Both the position numbers and the translations under genes were made by a program. Below, one piece after another: positions 33,983 through 43,321 of a DNA stretch of 64,000 nt. The first letter of the stretch is position 1; each line of letters starts with the position of its first letter. This DNA comes from Flavobacteriales bacterium (GTDB taxonomy: Bacteria > Bacteroidota > Bacteroidia > Flavobacteriales_F > PHOS-HE28): assembly GCA_016703005.1 (NCBI GenBank), contig JADJCX010000033.1, positions 248,001 through 312,000 of the forward strand. The letters run 5' to 3'. Under the pieces are notes generated by a model. That model worked only from the letters and a program-made list of their open reading frames with translations, made no database searches and was not told the origin of the DNA.

Positions 33983-36400
33983 TCAGGGGATGAAGAACCG
34001 CGTTGTTTGCGGTGCACCATCGCGGGGTTGAGCGACGAATACATAGGTGCCGCTGCTCAGGTCTCCGAGTTCCCAAAGCGTTGCTCCGTTCCAACCGTGC
34101 TCTTGAACGATGCGGCCAGTGGCATCGATGACACGGAGCATCAGTATCGCGCTTGAGCCATCATAGTCCGCAGGAAGGACCGATAGGGACCCGTCGGTGA
34201 TCATGATCTTGTACTGGGCAGCTTCTCGGGCTTGTTCATCCTGTACAGGCATCAGCATCGGTGGAGTCGTGTTCATCAACCGATGACAGATCAAGTCCCA
34301 GCCTCCTCCGGAAACCGGTTGATGCACGCCGGGCGTCGTGGTGGCATCGCCCAGTTCGTTGGATCCGACGACAATGGCTGAAGTGCTGTTGGCACCAAGG
34401 CCGATCCAGAAGAGATCATGGTCGGGCATGTAGCCTGCCCAGTTCTTCACTCCGCTGCTCGTGTAGCCAGCAACGTACGGCCCCGGCCCGACCGGGCCGA
34501 AGGATCCCGCAGTGGCCTGTCCGGCGGACATCCACGGACTGGCGATCGCATACCCTTGGTTCCCGAGCTTGACGATCCGCATCATTTGGTCCTCATCGCT
34601 TCCTCCGATATAGGAACCGAACAGGCGGGCCTTGGTGAAGCGATCGAAGGCTACGTGGAATCCATCGGTGGTGCCACCGCCGTAACCTGGTTGGTCGCTT
34701 CCTGCGGTCGCGATCCCGGTCGTGCTTGATGCTTTTCCGCACATGGCGAAGGTGTTCGAGCTGAGCCACGTAACCGCCATGCCGAAGTCGTATCCTGCAC
34801 CGCCATAGTAGGTACACCATGCCTTCGTGCCAGTACCGGACCCGTTGTAAAGGGCCATGAACGCATCGTGAAGTCCGTTGTAGCTGGCATCGTGCGAACC
34901 CGCCGTGGCGATGCCGCTGGAAGACATGGTCGTTCCGGAGACAACGAACTCGCTATTGGCGAACCCGGCGGCCACACCCGTTGCCCAGTCGTCGCCGCTT
35001 CCCCCGATGTAGGAGCCGAAGAGCCGTGTTCCTGTCGGGCTGAACCACGCCACGAACCCGTCCAGGCCGCCGCCGAAACTCACATCCGGCGCACCTGTGG
35101 TGGCTATCCCCGTTGGGGAGTTGGTTTGACCGACTAGCGCGATCCGGCCGTTCTGGGCGATGCTGGCGTCGTGCCCGCGGTCCACCACACCGCCTCCGTA
35201 GTACGTACCCCATTGTCGGGTGCCGTTCGCATTGAACAACATGAGGAATGCATCGGTACTGCCCGTGAGCATCGTTTTATGCGCCCCCGCCGAGGCGATG
35301 CCTGAAGTGGAGAAGGTATATCCGGTGATCACCGCCGTACCGCCACCGTTCACTTGGATGTTCGTGAACAGATCAGAGGATGAGCCGCCCAGATAGGTGC
35401 CCCATAGCCGGATACCCGCAGGAGTGAGTTTGGCCATGTATACATCGGAACCTCCGTTGAAGGTGGCATCATAGGTCCCACTGGTGGCGATGTTGTTCGT
35501 GCTCCCTGTTTCACCTGAGATGTACGCGTTCCCGGCGTCATCCATGGCCGCGTTCGCGTAGCCTTCGTTGCCGTTGCCACCATAGTACGTGGCCCATTGT
35601 ATGGTGGGGTCGATCACCAAAGTTCCTTCAAGTGCAACCTGGCATAAGAAGCCGAACGTGCCATCCACGTTCATCGCATAACGCGCCTGCACGCTTGTTC
35701 TGTGGCGCCCATTTTCTGTCCAACTGGCCGGGATGTTCTCAACCAGATCACCATCGGCCCAAGTGAATACCAACGCTCCCTTCAAACTCTCGCTGATCGC
35801 CGCGCCCTTCACCTCGAAGCGCACATCGTCCAGACTTCCACCGGGCCGCACGATCACATCGTACTTGAAGCCTTCCTCGCCTCTGTTGAAGCGCAGCTCG
35901 ATGTTCGGCCACACGTTCGTGTAGGTGATGGTGGAGTATGAGCGGACGAACGTGGCACCCATGTCGCCGGTCACATCGGTGTAGTAGTTCGTGTAGTCTT
36001 CGATGCGGCCGTCGGCGATGAGCTCGGCGTTCGGATCACCATTCACGAAGCGTATGTCGATGCGATGGAATTGGTAGGTCGTTGTCACAGGTACTTCATC
36101 TCGTTCACCATTCTCCATGGGCCATTCGCTATTCGCCTCTTGCTCTCGCACGGTCACGCCCTCATCCATCAGATACGTGTCGTACGCGAAGCCATCCTTC
36201 TTCAACTGCACGTTCATGCTGGGCCCATTCAACAGGAACAGCACATCCGGGTTCGGTTTACGGAACTGATCATGGATCTGGCCTTTGTTTTCGGTGAAAC
36301 CTGTGGGGCCGCTGCTGGCGTTAGCAGCGAACGGCAGAACGGCCAACGCGGCCAGCGCGACGCAGAACGCGATGTCGGCGATGAGTTGTTTGCGGATCAT
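33983..36400 (-). CDS. SBBP repeat protein with DUF7948-type N-terminus and T9SS sorting domain
   Basis: 805 residues with a signal peptide (VALAALAVLPFAANAS). Residues ~32-260 form the 'FTENKGQIHDQFRKPNPDVLFLL' domain that precedes SBBP repeats in many Bacteroidota proteins (DUF7948 type). Residues ~265-690 hold about eight SBBP-like repeats with the core WGTYYGGxxxDxG or LFGSYIGGSxDD and (T/S)GIATAG. The C-terminal ~75 residues (LRVIDATGRIVQE ... LSSGTYVFVAQPRDG ... TRFFIP) fit a T9SS sorting domain. Probably a large secreted propeller protein. Function unknown. Confidence 0.88.
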   Translation of the reverse strand: MIRKQLIADIAFCVALAALAVLPFAANASSGPTGFTENKGQIHDQFRKPNPDVLFLLNGPSMNVQLKKDGFAYDTYLMDEGVTVREQEANSEWPMENGERDEVPVTTTYQFHRIDIRFVNGDPNAELIADGRIEDYTNYYTDVTGDMGATFVRSYSTITYTNVWPNIELRFNRGEEGFKYDVIVRPGGSLDDVRFEVKGAAISESLKGALVFTWADGDLVENIPASWTENGRHRTSVQARYAMNVDGTFGFLCQVALEGTLVIDPTIQWATYYGGNGNEGYANAAMDDAGNAYISGETGSTNNIATSGTYDATFNGGSDVYMAKLTPAGIRLWGTYLGGSSSDLFTNIQVNGGGTAVITGYTFSTSGIASAGAHKTMLTGSTDAFLMLFNANGTRQWGTYYGGGVVDRGHDASIAQNGRIALVGQTNSPTGIATTGAPDVSFGGGLDGFVAWFSPTGTRLFGSYIGGSGDDWATGVAAGFANSEFVVSGTTMSSSGIATAGSHDASYNGLHDAFMALYNGSGTGTKAWCTYYGGAGYDFGMAVTWLSSNTFAMCGKASSTTGIATAGSDQPGYGGGTTDGFHVAFDRFTKARLFGSYIGGSDEDQMMRIVKLGNQGYAIASPWMSAGQATAGSFGPVGPGPYVAGYTSSGVKNWAGYMPDHDLFWIGLGANSTSAIVVGSNELGDATTTPGVHQPVSGGGWDLICHRLMNTTPPMLMPVQDEQAREAAQYKIMITDGSLSVLPADYDGSSAILMLRVIDATGRIVQEHGWNGATLWELGDLSSGTYVFVAQPRDGAPQTTRFFIP

Positions 36401-36505
36401 GGCGGACGGATTTTGGTGATGGATGCCCGAAAGCTCATCGACCGCCGGCCCATCAGGAAGAACTGGCGAGGGAGCGGTCGGTTGATCGCGCGAGCGGTGC
36501 CCGCC

Positions 36506-37243
36506 TCAACCCGCGAGCGCCTTCAGCACGTCATCCTTCTTCCTACGACTGATCTCCACGCGCAGCTTGTTCTTCAACACCACATGGCCATCATCGAGGT
36601 GGGTGATCTGCGCCTTGTTCACTAAGGTGCTGCGATGAACACGCAGGAAACCGAGTGGTGCCAGCATGTCCTCGTAATCCTTCAATGTGCGCGCGGAAAC
36701 GAAACGACGACCATCCGCCGTGTGCAACTCGGTGTAGTTATCGTCCGCTGTGCAATGCGTGACTTCCGCAGGAGTGACGAAGTAGGTACGGTCGCCGGTG
36801 GTGAGCGTGAGCTTCATCGCCTGCTCATCGCGCTGGCCGATGTTGGCGAGGAACTGCTGTTGCACTGTTCTCCGGTCTTCCCGTGGATGCCTTTTGCGGA
36901 ACCGGTCGAGCGCCTCGGTCAGTTCATCGGGCTGCACCGGCTTCAGCAAATAGTCCAACGCGCTGAAGCGGATCGCTTGGATGGCATAGCGCTGGAAGCC
37001 GGTGGTGAAGATCACCTCGAACGGCCAGGTGCCGAGCTTCTGCAACATGTCGAAGCCGCTGCCGCCGGGCATCTCCACATCCAGGAAAACCAGGTCGGGT
37101 GCATGCGTGGCGATGGCTGTCATGCCGTCATGGATGTTGCCGGCTTCGCCGATGATGGCCACATCCGGAGCGATCTCCGCAAGCACGGTGCGCAAGTAGT
37201 CCCTGTTCGCCGGATCGTCATCTATGGCCACTGCCTTGATCAT
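36506..37243 (-). CDS. LytTR-family response regulator
   Basis: 245 residues. The receiver domain covers residues 1-120, with acidic Asp8/Asp9, the phospho-acceptor Asp55 (LVFLDVEMPG) and Lys101 (YLLKPVQ). The C-terminal LytTR DNA-binding domain covers about 145-243 (VTHCTADDNYTELHTADGR ... FLRVHRSTLVN ... RRKKDDVLKAL). The start MIKAVAIDDDP at 37243 is chosen; the frame to 37390 adds 49 unrelated residues. It is the expected partner of the TPR-LytS kinase at 40106-42082, on the same strand, but the fibre gene lies between them. Confidence 0.93.
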   Translation of the reverse strand: MIKAVAIDDDPANRDYLRTVLAEIAPDVAIIGEAGNIHDGMTAIATHAPDLVFLDVEMPGGSGFDMLQKLGTWPFEVIFTTGFQRYAIQAIRFSALDYLLKPVQPDELTEALDRFRKRHPREDRRTVQQQFLANIGQRDEQAMKLTLTTGDRTYFVTPAEVTHCTADDNYTELHTADGRRFVSARTLKDYEDMLAPLGFLRVHRSTLVNKAQITHLDDGHVVLKNKLRVEISRRKKDDVLKALAG

Positions 37244-37386
37244 GCCGCGCGCTGCTATGCGTGGAGCAAGATAGAGGACGTGGATGAGGCGCTCACCGCG
37301 CACAACGAAGACGGGTGTGCGCGTTGCTTCCGGACGGAGCATCTTGAAGCGTGCAGGTGGAAAGTGACGATCAACCCATCGGCCGA

Positions 37387-40008
37387 TCATTCTTCGTAGG
37401 TGATCAGGATCTTAACCGGCTTGCTCAGGATGTTCCCGCTGTTGGCCGTCTGATTGATCAGCACAATGTTGGTCGTGTTGGCGATCACGCTGTACGTGTA
37501 GCCCGGCAGGTTGATGTACGAGTCCGGTATCCACGCATTCGTCGCGTATTCGAGCAGCACTTCCACGGCAAGGATCTTCGCAATGGGTAAACCGTGTGCG
37601 ATCGCCACGTTAGCGCCCTGCGTGGCCGCGCTGGTACCGGTGAGCTTCAGCATTTTTATCGCCGGTGCATTGCTGCCCAACTTGGTAAATCCGTTCACTT
37701 CCAACTCAACGGTGGGGGCCGTAACACCGATGCCAACGTGTACGGCATTGGCGCCCGTGCCTCCCAGCACCAGGCTATTGTCCGCGGTCACCTGCGCCGT
37801 GTAGCCGATGGCGGTGGCGTTGGTAGCGCCCGCCGGGCCGAACGCGTACGCCCCGAGGTATGTGTTGCGGATCCCCGTGGTATTTGCAGAACCAGCGTTG
37901 TTGCCGAGACAGACGTTATCGCTGCCGGTGGTGGTGCTCCCGCCGGCCGAGAAACCGATAAGGGTGTTGTACTGCCCTGTGGTGTGCACAAGCCCTGCCC
38001 AACTGCCGATGAAGGTGTTCGCTCCCCCCGTTGTATTCACCGGACCTGCCTTGCTGCCCACGAAGGTGTTGAAGCCACCGGTGCTGAGTTCACCGGCTGT
38101 GGCGCCAATGAACGTGCTCTCATCGCCTGTTGCGTTGGAACGGCCTGCCTTATGGCCCAGTATGGTGTTCTGGTATCCTGTGGTATTGGCGACACCCGCA
38201 CTGTCGCCAACAAAAGTGTTGGCGTAGCCCGTGGAATTGACGCGCCCTGCTCGATAGCCCAGGAACGAATTGCCGAACCCGGAGGTGTTGGACCATCCGC
38301 TTTCGAATCCCACGAACACATGACCTGTCGCGGTGGTGTTGGTCAAACCACTGCTCTTGCCAATGAAGGTGTTGCCGGATGCCGATGTATTGCCGTTCCC
38401 GGCGGTGTGGCCGAGGAAGGTGTTGCTGTTGCCATCCACATTCGCGCCTCCGCTGCCGAAGCCCGTGAACGTGTTGAAGTTGCCTATGGTATTGAGGTAA
38501 CCGCTCGTTTGGCCCGTGAAGGTGTTGCTGGTGCCGGTGGTATTGTAGTACCCGCTGATGTGCCCGACGAACGTGTTGTTGGAAGCTGTGTTCGTGTAGC
38601 CTGCTGCGGTACCGAGCATGGTATTGTTGCTACCCAGCACGTTCTGCCGTCCGCTCGAGGTGCCCAGATGTGTGTTGTTCTGGCCCGTGGTGCCGCTCTC
38701 GCCGCTGGACATACCGACATAGGTGTTTGCCGTTGCTGTTGAATTGTTGGCACCGCTCGCCTTTCCCACAAAGGTGTTGTTGCTGCCCGTGGTGTTGTTG
38801 GTGCCTGCTGTGTATCCCACGAAACTGTTGTCGGTCCCTGAGGAGTTATCCTCGCCGCTTAAGGTGCCGATGAACGCGTTGTTGCCGGCGGTGTTCACCA
38901 GCCCGGCGTTGTAGCCGATCATCACGTTGCCGCTGGCGTTGGAATTGTTACGTCCGGCCCGTGCACCGAGGTAGGTGTTGTTCGCGCCGGTCGTGTTCGA
39001 TCGGCCCGCCACCCGACCGACGAAGGTGTTGTTGGCCGCAGTGGTGTTCGATGCTCCGGCGCTGTCGCCAACGAATACATGGCCCGTGCCCGTGCTGTTG
39101 AGCGCTCCGCTCGATGTGCCGACGAACGTGTTGCCACTGGCGTTGCTGAATCCGCTGCCTGAGCCCCAGCCCACAAAGACATTGCGCTGCCCCGTGGTGC
39201 CCGAATAGCCGGCAGAGCCTCCGATCATGGTGTTATAGCCGCCTGTGGTATTCGAAAAACCGGCCCCGGTGCCAATGAACGTGTTCGCTGCTCCGGTACT
39301 GTTCGAGGCACCGCTCCACATGCCGAAGAACGAATTGAAGCTGCCGTCGGTGTTCTGCCAGCCACTGCTGTTCCCGGTGAAGGTGTTGTAGATGCCGATG
39401 GTGTTCGACCAACCGCTCGCAGCACCGGTGAAGGTGTTGCTTTCTCCCGTGCTGTTGGCCTGACCGCTTCCCGATCCGGTGAAGGTGTTACCGTAACCTG
39501 TGGTATTGGCCAGGCCGCTGTTCGCCCCGATGAAAGTGTTGTCGGAACCAGTGGTGAGCGAGGAGCCGCTCTGGTGACCGAAGGCCGTGTTTCCCGTCGT
39601 GCTCTCGATGCGCCCCGCGTTCACGTTGTCCACCCGGAAGCGCAAGGGCTGCGCATCCGTTGTGCCGATGAAGTTCACCGCCGGGTTCGTGCCCGCATTC
39701 CCTGTGAGCCCCCACCCAGCAGCCCCATTGCTCAGCGTTACCCAGATCGTTCCATTGAAGTACCAGAATCCCTGCGTGGTGGTATCGTACACCAAGAGAC
39801 CGGTCGCGGGGGTTGGAATGGCGATGCGCTCGGCGGAAGTCATGCGCGGGATCAGCAGCCCCTTTTTCGTTCCGAGCACGGCGCTCGCATCAATGTCCAG
39901 CAGCGCGGAAGGGTCCGGTGTGGCGCCGTTGGCGTTGATGCCGATGTTCTGGGCAAGGGTGTAAAGACCAAGGAGCATGAAGGGGATCGGGAGGAGCGCG
40001 CGCAGCAT
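37387..40008 (-). CDS. Secreted fibre protein with ~35 NTFxGxxSG repeats
   Basis: 873 residues from the signal peptide MLRALLPIPFMLLGLYTLAQ; the ATG at 40164 overlaps the kinase gene and is rejected. Residues ~20-110 form the NIGINANGATPDPSALLDID ... YDTTTQGFWYFNG domain that begins many Bacteroidota fibre proteins. Residues ~140-735 contain about 35 near-perfect 17-residue repeats with consensus NTF(V/I)GxxSGxxNTTGxx, resembling YadA-type or phage tail heads. Then comes ATAIGYTAQVTADNSLVLGG and a C-terminal globular domain. There is no membrane anchor and no T9SS sorting domain. It probably forms a trimeric beta-roll stalk. Lies between the LytS-type kinase and LytTR regulator genes. Confidence 0.88.
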   Translation of the reverse strand: MLRALLPIPFMLLGLYTLAQNIGINANGATPDPSALLDIDASAVLGTKKGLLIPRMTSAERIAIPTPATGLLVYDTTTQGFWYFNGTIWVTLSNGAAGWGLTGNAGTNPAVNFIGTTDAQPLRFRVDNVNAGRIESTTGNTAFGHQSGSSLTTGSDNTFIGANSGLANTTGYGNTFTGSGSGQANSTGESNTFTGAASGWSNTIGIYNTFTGNSSGWQNTDGSFNSFFGMWSGASNSTGAANTFIGTGAGFSNTTGGYNTMIGGSAGYSGTTGQRNVFVGWGSGSGFSNASGNTFVGTSSGALNSTGTGHVFVGDSAGASNTTAANNTFVGRVAGRSNTTGANNTYLGARAGRNNSNASGNVMIGYNAGLVNTAGNNAFIGTLSGEDNSSGTDNSFVGYTAGTNNTTGSNNTFVGKASGANNSTATANTYVGMSSGESGTTGQNNTHLGTSSGRQNVLGSNNTMLGTAAGYTNTASNNTFVGHISGYYNTTGTSNTFTGQTSGYLNTIGNFNTFTGFGSGGANVDGNSNTFLGHTAGNGNTSASGNTFIGKSSGLTNTTATGHVFVGFESGWSNTSGFGNSFLGYRAGRVNSTGYANTFVGDSAGVANTTGYQNTILGHKAGRSNATGDESTFIGATAGELSTGGFNTFVGSKAGPVNTTGGANTFIGSWAGLVHTTGQYNTLIGFSAGGSTTTGSDNVCLGNNAGSANTTGIRNTYLGAYAFGPAGATNATAIGYTAQVTADNSLVLGGTGANAVHVGIGVTAPTVELEVNGFTKLGSNAPAIKMLKLTGTSAATQGANVAIAHGLPIAKILAVEVLLEYATNAWIPDSYINLPGYTYSVIANTTNIVLINQTANSGNILSKPVKILITYEE

Positions 40009-40105
40009 GGGTATGCGGATTGAGTGCTGCAAGGCTCGTGCGATCCGAACGGCCAGGAAGGCCTGAACGAGGGGACGGGCGAACGGCTGAGTGAACGGCG
40101 TGCGA

Positions 40106-42082
40106 TCAAGCGATATCCGCCAGGCGCAACGTAACGCGTGTGCCACGGCTCCCACCATCTCCATCCCGAAGGTCCTCCACTTCGATGGAACCCGCTTCGT
40201 TCATACGGCGGGACAAAAGGCGCAAGCGCTCGCTGGTAAGTTGCATACCGAGCGAGCGGTGCGAAGGATCCTTGCTGGCTGTGTTAGCCGCCTCTGCTCG
40301 TCCAACACCAGTGTCCGAGATGGTACACACGAGACCATCGCCGTATTTGCTGAAACGCACCTTGAGGGTTCGCTCGCCTTCCTTGTTCGCGAGCCCATGC
40401 CAGATCGCGTTCTCCACAAAAGGTTGCACGATGAGCGCAGGCAGTTCGGCATCATCGTCCAAGAGCGCAGGTTCGGCCTCCACCTCGTAGTGCAAACCCT
40501 CCAGTCGCACGGCCTCCAATTTCAAATATTGCCGAAGGAAGTCGATCTCTTCTGCAATGCCCACTGTGTCGTTCACGCTGTGATCGAGCACCATGCGCAG
40601 CAGGCGTGCGAAGCCTTGTAGGTAAACGAGGGCTTCAACGCTCTGCCCGGCCTGGGTCATACGCGCCGCACTGTTCAGGCAGTTGTAGATGAAGTGCGGG
40701 TTCATCTGGCTGCGCAACAGCTTCATCTCAAGCAGGCCATTGATCTCGCTGATCTCGGCGTTGCTGTTCGCGAGCCGGGTGTTGAGTCCTTCCAGCACTT
40801 GGGTGTGCTTCTGTTTTTGCCTCAGGTTGCGGAAGAAGAGCAAAGCCGCAACCAATGCCAAAGCGCCGATCAGGACACTGCCGTACAACTGGATGTCCTT
40901 ACGTCGCAGGCGCTCGCTCTTTTCATTGCTCTCCGCGCGCAGGATGGTATTGTCCTTTTCCGTGCGCTCCGTCTCGAACTCGGTACGCAACCGCGCCAGC
41001 TCGTTCTGCGTGTCGGCACCTTGCAAGCTGTCCTTCAGTGCTACGTAGCGCGCGTAGTGCTTGAACACGCCTTCGCTGTCCCCTTGCTCTTTCGCCAGTT
41101 CGGCTAAGTAGCGTTCGTATTCCATCACGAGATTCGGGTCGCCAGCACCCGCAGAATAGCTGAGTCCTTCAGTGAAACTGGTCTCAGCTTCCTTGAGGTT
41201 CTTCAGCCGTAATTGTGCTGTGCCTATCCGCAATAGCACGTACGCTTTGTCCACCGTGCTCGCCAGCGTGTCATAGCGTGCCTTGGCAACCAGGAAATGC
41301 GGCAATGCAGCAGCAGGTTCCGTTTCCAGCAGAAGGTCGCCAAGATTCTCTTCAACGATACCTGCACCTTGGTGGTCGTTGATCGACGCGTACATCGCGG
41401 CAGCGGCCGCGAACTCGGCCATGGCACTCACGGTGTCGCCCAATGCACGATAGGTATTGGCCAAACCCACCGAGCAATTCGACTCTTTGCCCTTACGGTG
41501 CAGGGTGCGTTCGAATTCCTTCGAGCGTAACAAATGCTCCAGTGCTTTCGGGTAGTCCTTGATCTTGCGGTAGGCAATGCCGATCGAGTAATGCAGAATG
41601 GAAGCAGTCGCGGTGTCCTTCGCCTGCTCGCTCATCGTAAGGGCCTCCTGGAACCGTTTCAACGAGCCCACGCTGTCGCCCTTCTTCTCGGCCAACCACC
41701 CCAAGTTGCTGAGCGCAACGGAGGTGTATTCAGGTTTGCCGATCCGCTGGAAGATGCCGAGGGCGATGATCAACAGTGAATCGGCCCTGCGTATGTGGCC
41801 CTGTTCGGTGGCCAGCCAGCCCAGGTTGTTGTGGGCATCGCCCAATGCACGTTGGTTGTTGATCCTCGTTGCCAAGGCCAAGGCCTGCTCGCCCACGAGT
41901 TGGGCGCTGTCGTGATCGGAGCGGCTCAGGTTGAAACAGATCCGCGCGAGGGCGTCGGCGCGTGCGGTGTCGTTCGTGGCGTTCCTCACGTCCGCCAAGA
42001 GTTTCGGCACCAACGACGCGTCCTGCGCCAAGGCATGGCACACAAGCAGGCAGCAACTCGATAGGAGGGCGAACGGTCTCAT
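40106..42082 (-). CDS. TPR-containing LytS-type sensor histidine kinase
   Basis: About 658 residues. The start at 42082 gives a signal sequence (MRPFALLSSCCLLVCHALAQ); a frame from 42106 begins inside the tRNA terminator and is rejected. Residues ~35-350 are a periplasmic array of about seven TPR repeats (ALGDAHNNLGWLATEQG, SVALSNLGWLAEKKGD). A coiled coil precedes a membrane helix near 405-427. The kinase domain has phospho-acceptor His463 (QMNPHFIYNCLNS), the N-box (FVENAIWHG) and the G-box (DTGVG). The cognate regulator is probably the LytTR protein at 36506. Confidence 0.93.
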   Translation of the reverse strand: MRPFALLSSCCLLVCHALAQDASLVPKLLADVRNATNDTARADALARICFNLSRSDHDSAQLVGEQALALATRINNQRALGDAHNNLGWLATEQGHIRRADSLLIIALGIFQRIGKPEYTSVALSNLGWLAEKKGDSVGSLKRFQEALTMSEQAKDTATASILHYSIGIAYRKIKDYPKALEHLLRSKEFERTLHRKGKESNCSVGLANTYRALGDTVSAMAEFAAAAAMYASINDHQGAGIVEENLGDLLLETEPAAALPHFLVAKARYDTLASTVDKAYVLLRIGTAQLRLKNLKEAETSFTEGLSYSAGAGDPNLVMEYERYLAELAKEQGDSEGVFKHYARYVALKDSLQGADTQNELARLRTEFETERTEKDNTILRAESNEKSERLRRKDIQLYGSVLIGALALVAALLFFRNLRQKQKHTQVLEGLNTRLANSNAEISEINGLLEMKLLRSQMNPHFIYNCLNSAARMTQAGQSVEALVYLQGFARLLRMVLDHSVNDTVGIAEEIDFLRQYLKLEAVRLEGLHYEVEAEPALLDDDAELPALIVQPFVENAIWHGLANKEGERTLKVRFSKYGDGLVCTISDTGVGRAEAANTASKDPSHRSLGMQLTSERLRLLSRRMNEAGSIEVEDLRDGDGGSRGTRVTLRLADIA

Positions 42083-42096
42083 GAACATGAAAAGCG

Positions 42097-42122
42097 AAAA
42101 GGCCATCCGAAGATGGCCTTTT
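42097..42122 (-). terminator. Intrinsic terminator of tRNA-Asp
   Basis: On the minus strand an 11-bp perfect stem AAAAGGCCATC/GATGGCCTTTT is closed by a C(UUCG)G tetraloop and ends in Ts, 5 bases after the tRNA 3' end. The A/T-flanked symmetry could also work on the plus strand, but no plus gene precedes it. Confidence 0.88.
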
Positions 42123-42127
42123 CCAAG

Positions 42128-42201
42128 CGGTCCGGACGGGACTCGAACCCGCGACCTCCGCCGTGACAGGGCGGCATTCTAACCAGCTGAACTACCGAAC
42201 C
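42128..42201 (-). tRNA. tRNA-Asp (anticodon GTC)
   Basis: 74 bases on the minus strand. The acceptor stem GGTTCGG pairs with CCGGACC (one G-T pair), with discriminator G. The D-arm is GTTCAGCTGGTTAGAA. The anticodon arm is CCGCCCTGTCACGGCGG with GTC in the loop. The T-arm is GCGGGTTCGAGTCCCGT. CCA is not encoded. It is flanked by a consensus promoter and an intrinsic terminator, so it is an independent unit. Confidence 0.97.
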
Positions 42202-42233
42202 GTTGTCTCCCGGGGTTTCCCCCAAAAGCGGGG

Positions 42234-42263
42234 CAAATGTAGCCGTACAGCCCATACTGGCAA
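42234..42263 (-). promoter_or_regulatory. Consensus Bacteroidota promoter for tRNA-Asp
   Basis: On the minus strand: TTG, 19 bases, TACATTTG. This is an exact match to the -33/-7 pattern TTG-N19-TANNTTTG used by the Bacteroidota housekeeping sigma factor. The -7 box ends 32 bases before the tRNA, leaving a short 5' leader. Confidence 0.85.
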
Positions 42264-42288
42264 ACCAAGTTTTGAAGCCCCGACTTTC

Positions 42289-43218
42289 TCAGTACAGGCG
42301 TGCGCGTTTCAACAGGAACTCCAACAGTATGGGAGAGAAGCCTGCGTTGATGTCGGCTTCCACCAGATCAATGCGGTACTGGCCGCATTTCAGTTTCAGT
42401 TGGTGCCAGTGATCGGCCATTGCAGTGCGGTAGGCATCGCGGACTTCCGCTGGATGTGCCTTCACGGTTTCCCCACTTTCCAGGTCAACGAACGTGTACG
42501 GGCGATCCTCCATCTGCAGATCCAACTCTTTCTTGCGGTCCACCACATGGAAGAGGATGATGTCGTGCTTGTTGAAACGCAAGTGCTGGAGCGCATCGAA
42601 CATGACGGCTTGGTCAATGCCGCTGTCCATCATATCGCTGAGGATCACCACCAGTGACCGTCGTGGAGCGCGGTGCGCGATGTCGTGCAGGGCATCGACG
42701 ATGGAGGTCTTTTGCCCTTGTACCGGGGCTTGCTTGCCGAGCAGGTCTTCCAAGTGCGTCATGATATGCCGCAAGTGCGCGGCATTGCTGCGCGCTTGTT
42801 CGGTCACCTTCACTTCATCGGTGAAAATGGTAAGACCCACAGCGTCGCGCTGTTTGCGCATCAGTTGTGTCAGCGCAGCGGCGGCGTAAACGCCGAAACG
42901 GATCTTGTTAAGGCCCTCGGTGTCCTCAGGCTTCAATTGTGGGTAGTACATGCTGCTGCTCGCGTCCACAACCAGCTGGCAGCGCAGGTTGGTTTCCTCC
43001 TCGTAGCGCTTCACGAAGAGTTTGTCCGTGCGGGCATACAGTTTCCAATCGATATGGCGCGTGCTCTCGCCGGGGTTGTAGATGCGGTGCTCGGCGAACT
43101 CCACACTGAACCCGTGGAAAGGGCTCTTGTGCAGGCCCGCAAGAAAACCTTCCACCACCTGCCGGGCCTTGAACTCGAGTTGGCTCAGCGCCTGGATCTC
43201 CTTGTTGTCGATGGGCAT
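42289..43218 (-). CDS. DUF58 domain protein
   Basis: 309 residues, cytoplasmic. DUF58 proteins carry a von Willebrand-like fold and usually work with MoxR ATPases. Visible features are FAEHRIYNPGESTRHIDWKLYARTDKLFVK (DUF58 core), a MIDAS-like DASSSMYYP near residue 95 and VVILSDMMDSGID near 195. The start MPIDNKEIQALSQLEFKARQ at 43218 is chosen over 43302 because the extra 28 residues are unlike the family. No MoxR gene is adjacent in this window. Confidence 0.92.
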   Translation of the reverse strand: MPIDNKEIQALSQLEFKARQVVEGFLAGLHKSPFHGFSVEFAEHRIYNPGESTRHIDWKLYARTDKLFVKRYEEETNLRCQLVVDASSSMYYPQLKPEDTEGLNKIRFGVYAAAALTQLMRKQRDAVGLTIFTDEVKVTEQARSNAAHLRHIMTHLEDLLGKQAPVQGQKTSIVDALHDIAHRAPRRSLVVILSDMMDSGIDQAVMFDALQHLRFNKHDIILFHVVDRKKELDLQMEDRPYTFVDLESGETVKAHPAEVRDAYRTAMADHWHQLKLKCGQYRIDLVEADINAGFSPILLEFLLKRARLY

Positions 43219-43268
43219 CGTCGTTGGCGCGCTGTCACACCCGGGTGCGGGCGAGGGGTACAAAGAAC

Positions 43269-43300
43269 GAACAAGCCCCGACGTTCGCCGGGGCCTGTTC
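43269..43300 (-). terminator. Hairpin after thioredoxin
   Basis: GCCCCG/CGGGGC (6 bp) is extended by GAACA/TGTTC across single mismatches, with an 8-base loop. It lies 21 bases beyond the thioredoxin stop. The T-tract is poor (TTCTTT), so its strength as a terminator is uncertain. Confidence 0.55.
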
Positions 43301-43321
43301 ACATTCTATGAGATTTCAGGC

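Noticed and set aside
37594..38742. 382-residue plus-strand open frame with repeats
   Set aside because: Its periodicity is only the mirror of the fibre protein's repeats on the other strand.
37600..39600. CRISPR-like regular repeats
   Set aside because: The period is 51 bases (17 codons), with drift at synonymous positions and no unique spacers; it is a coding repeat.
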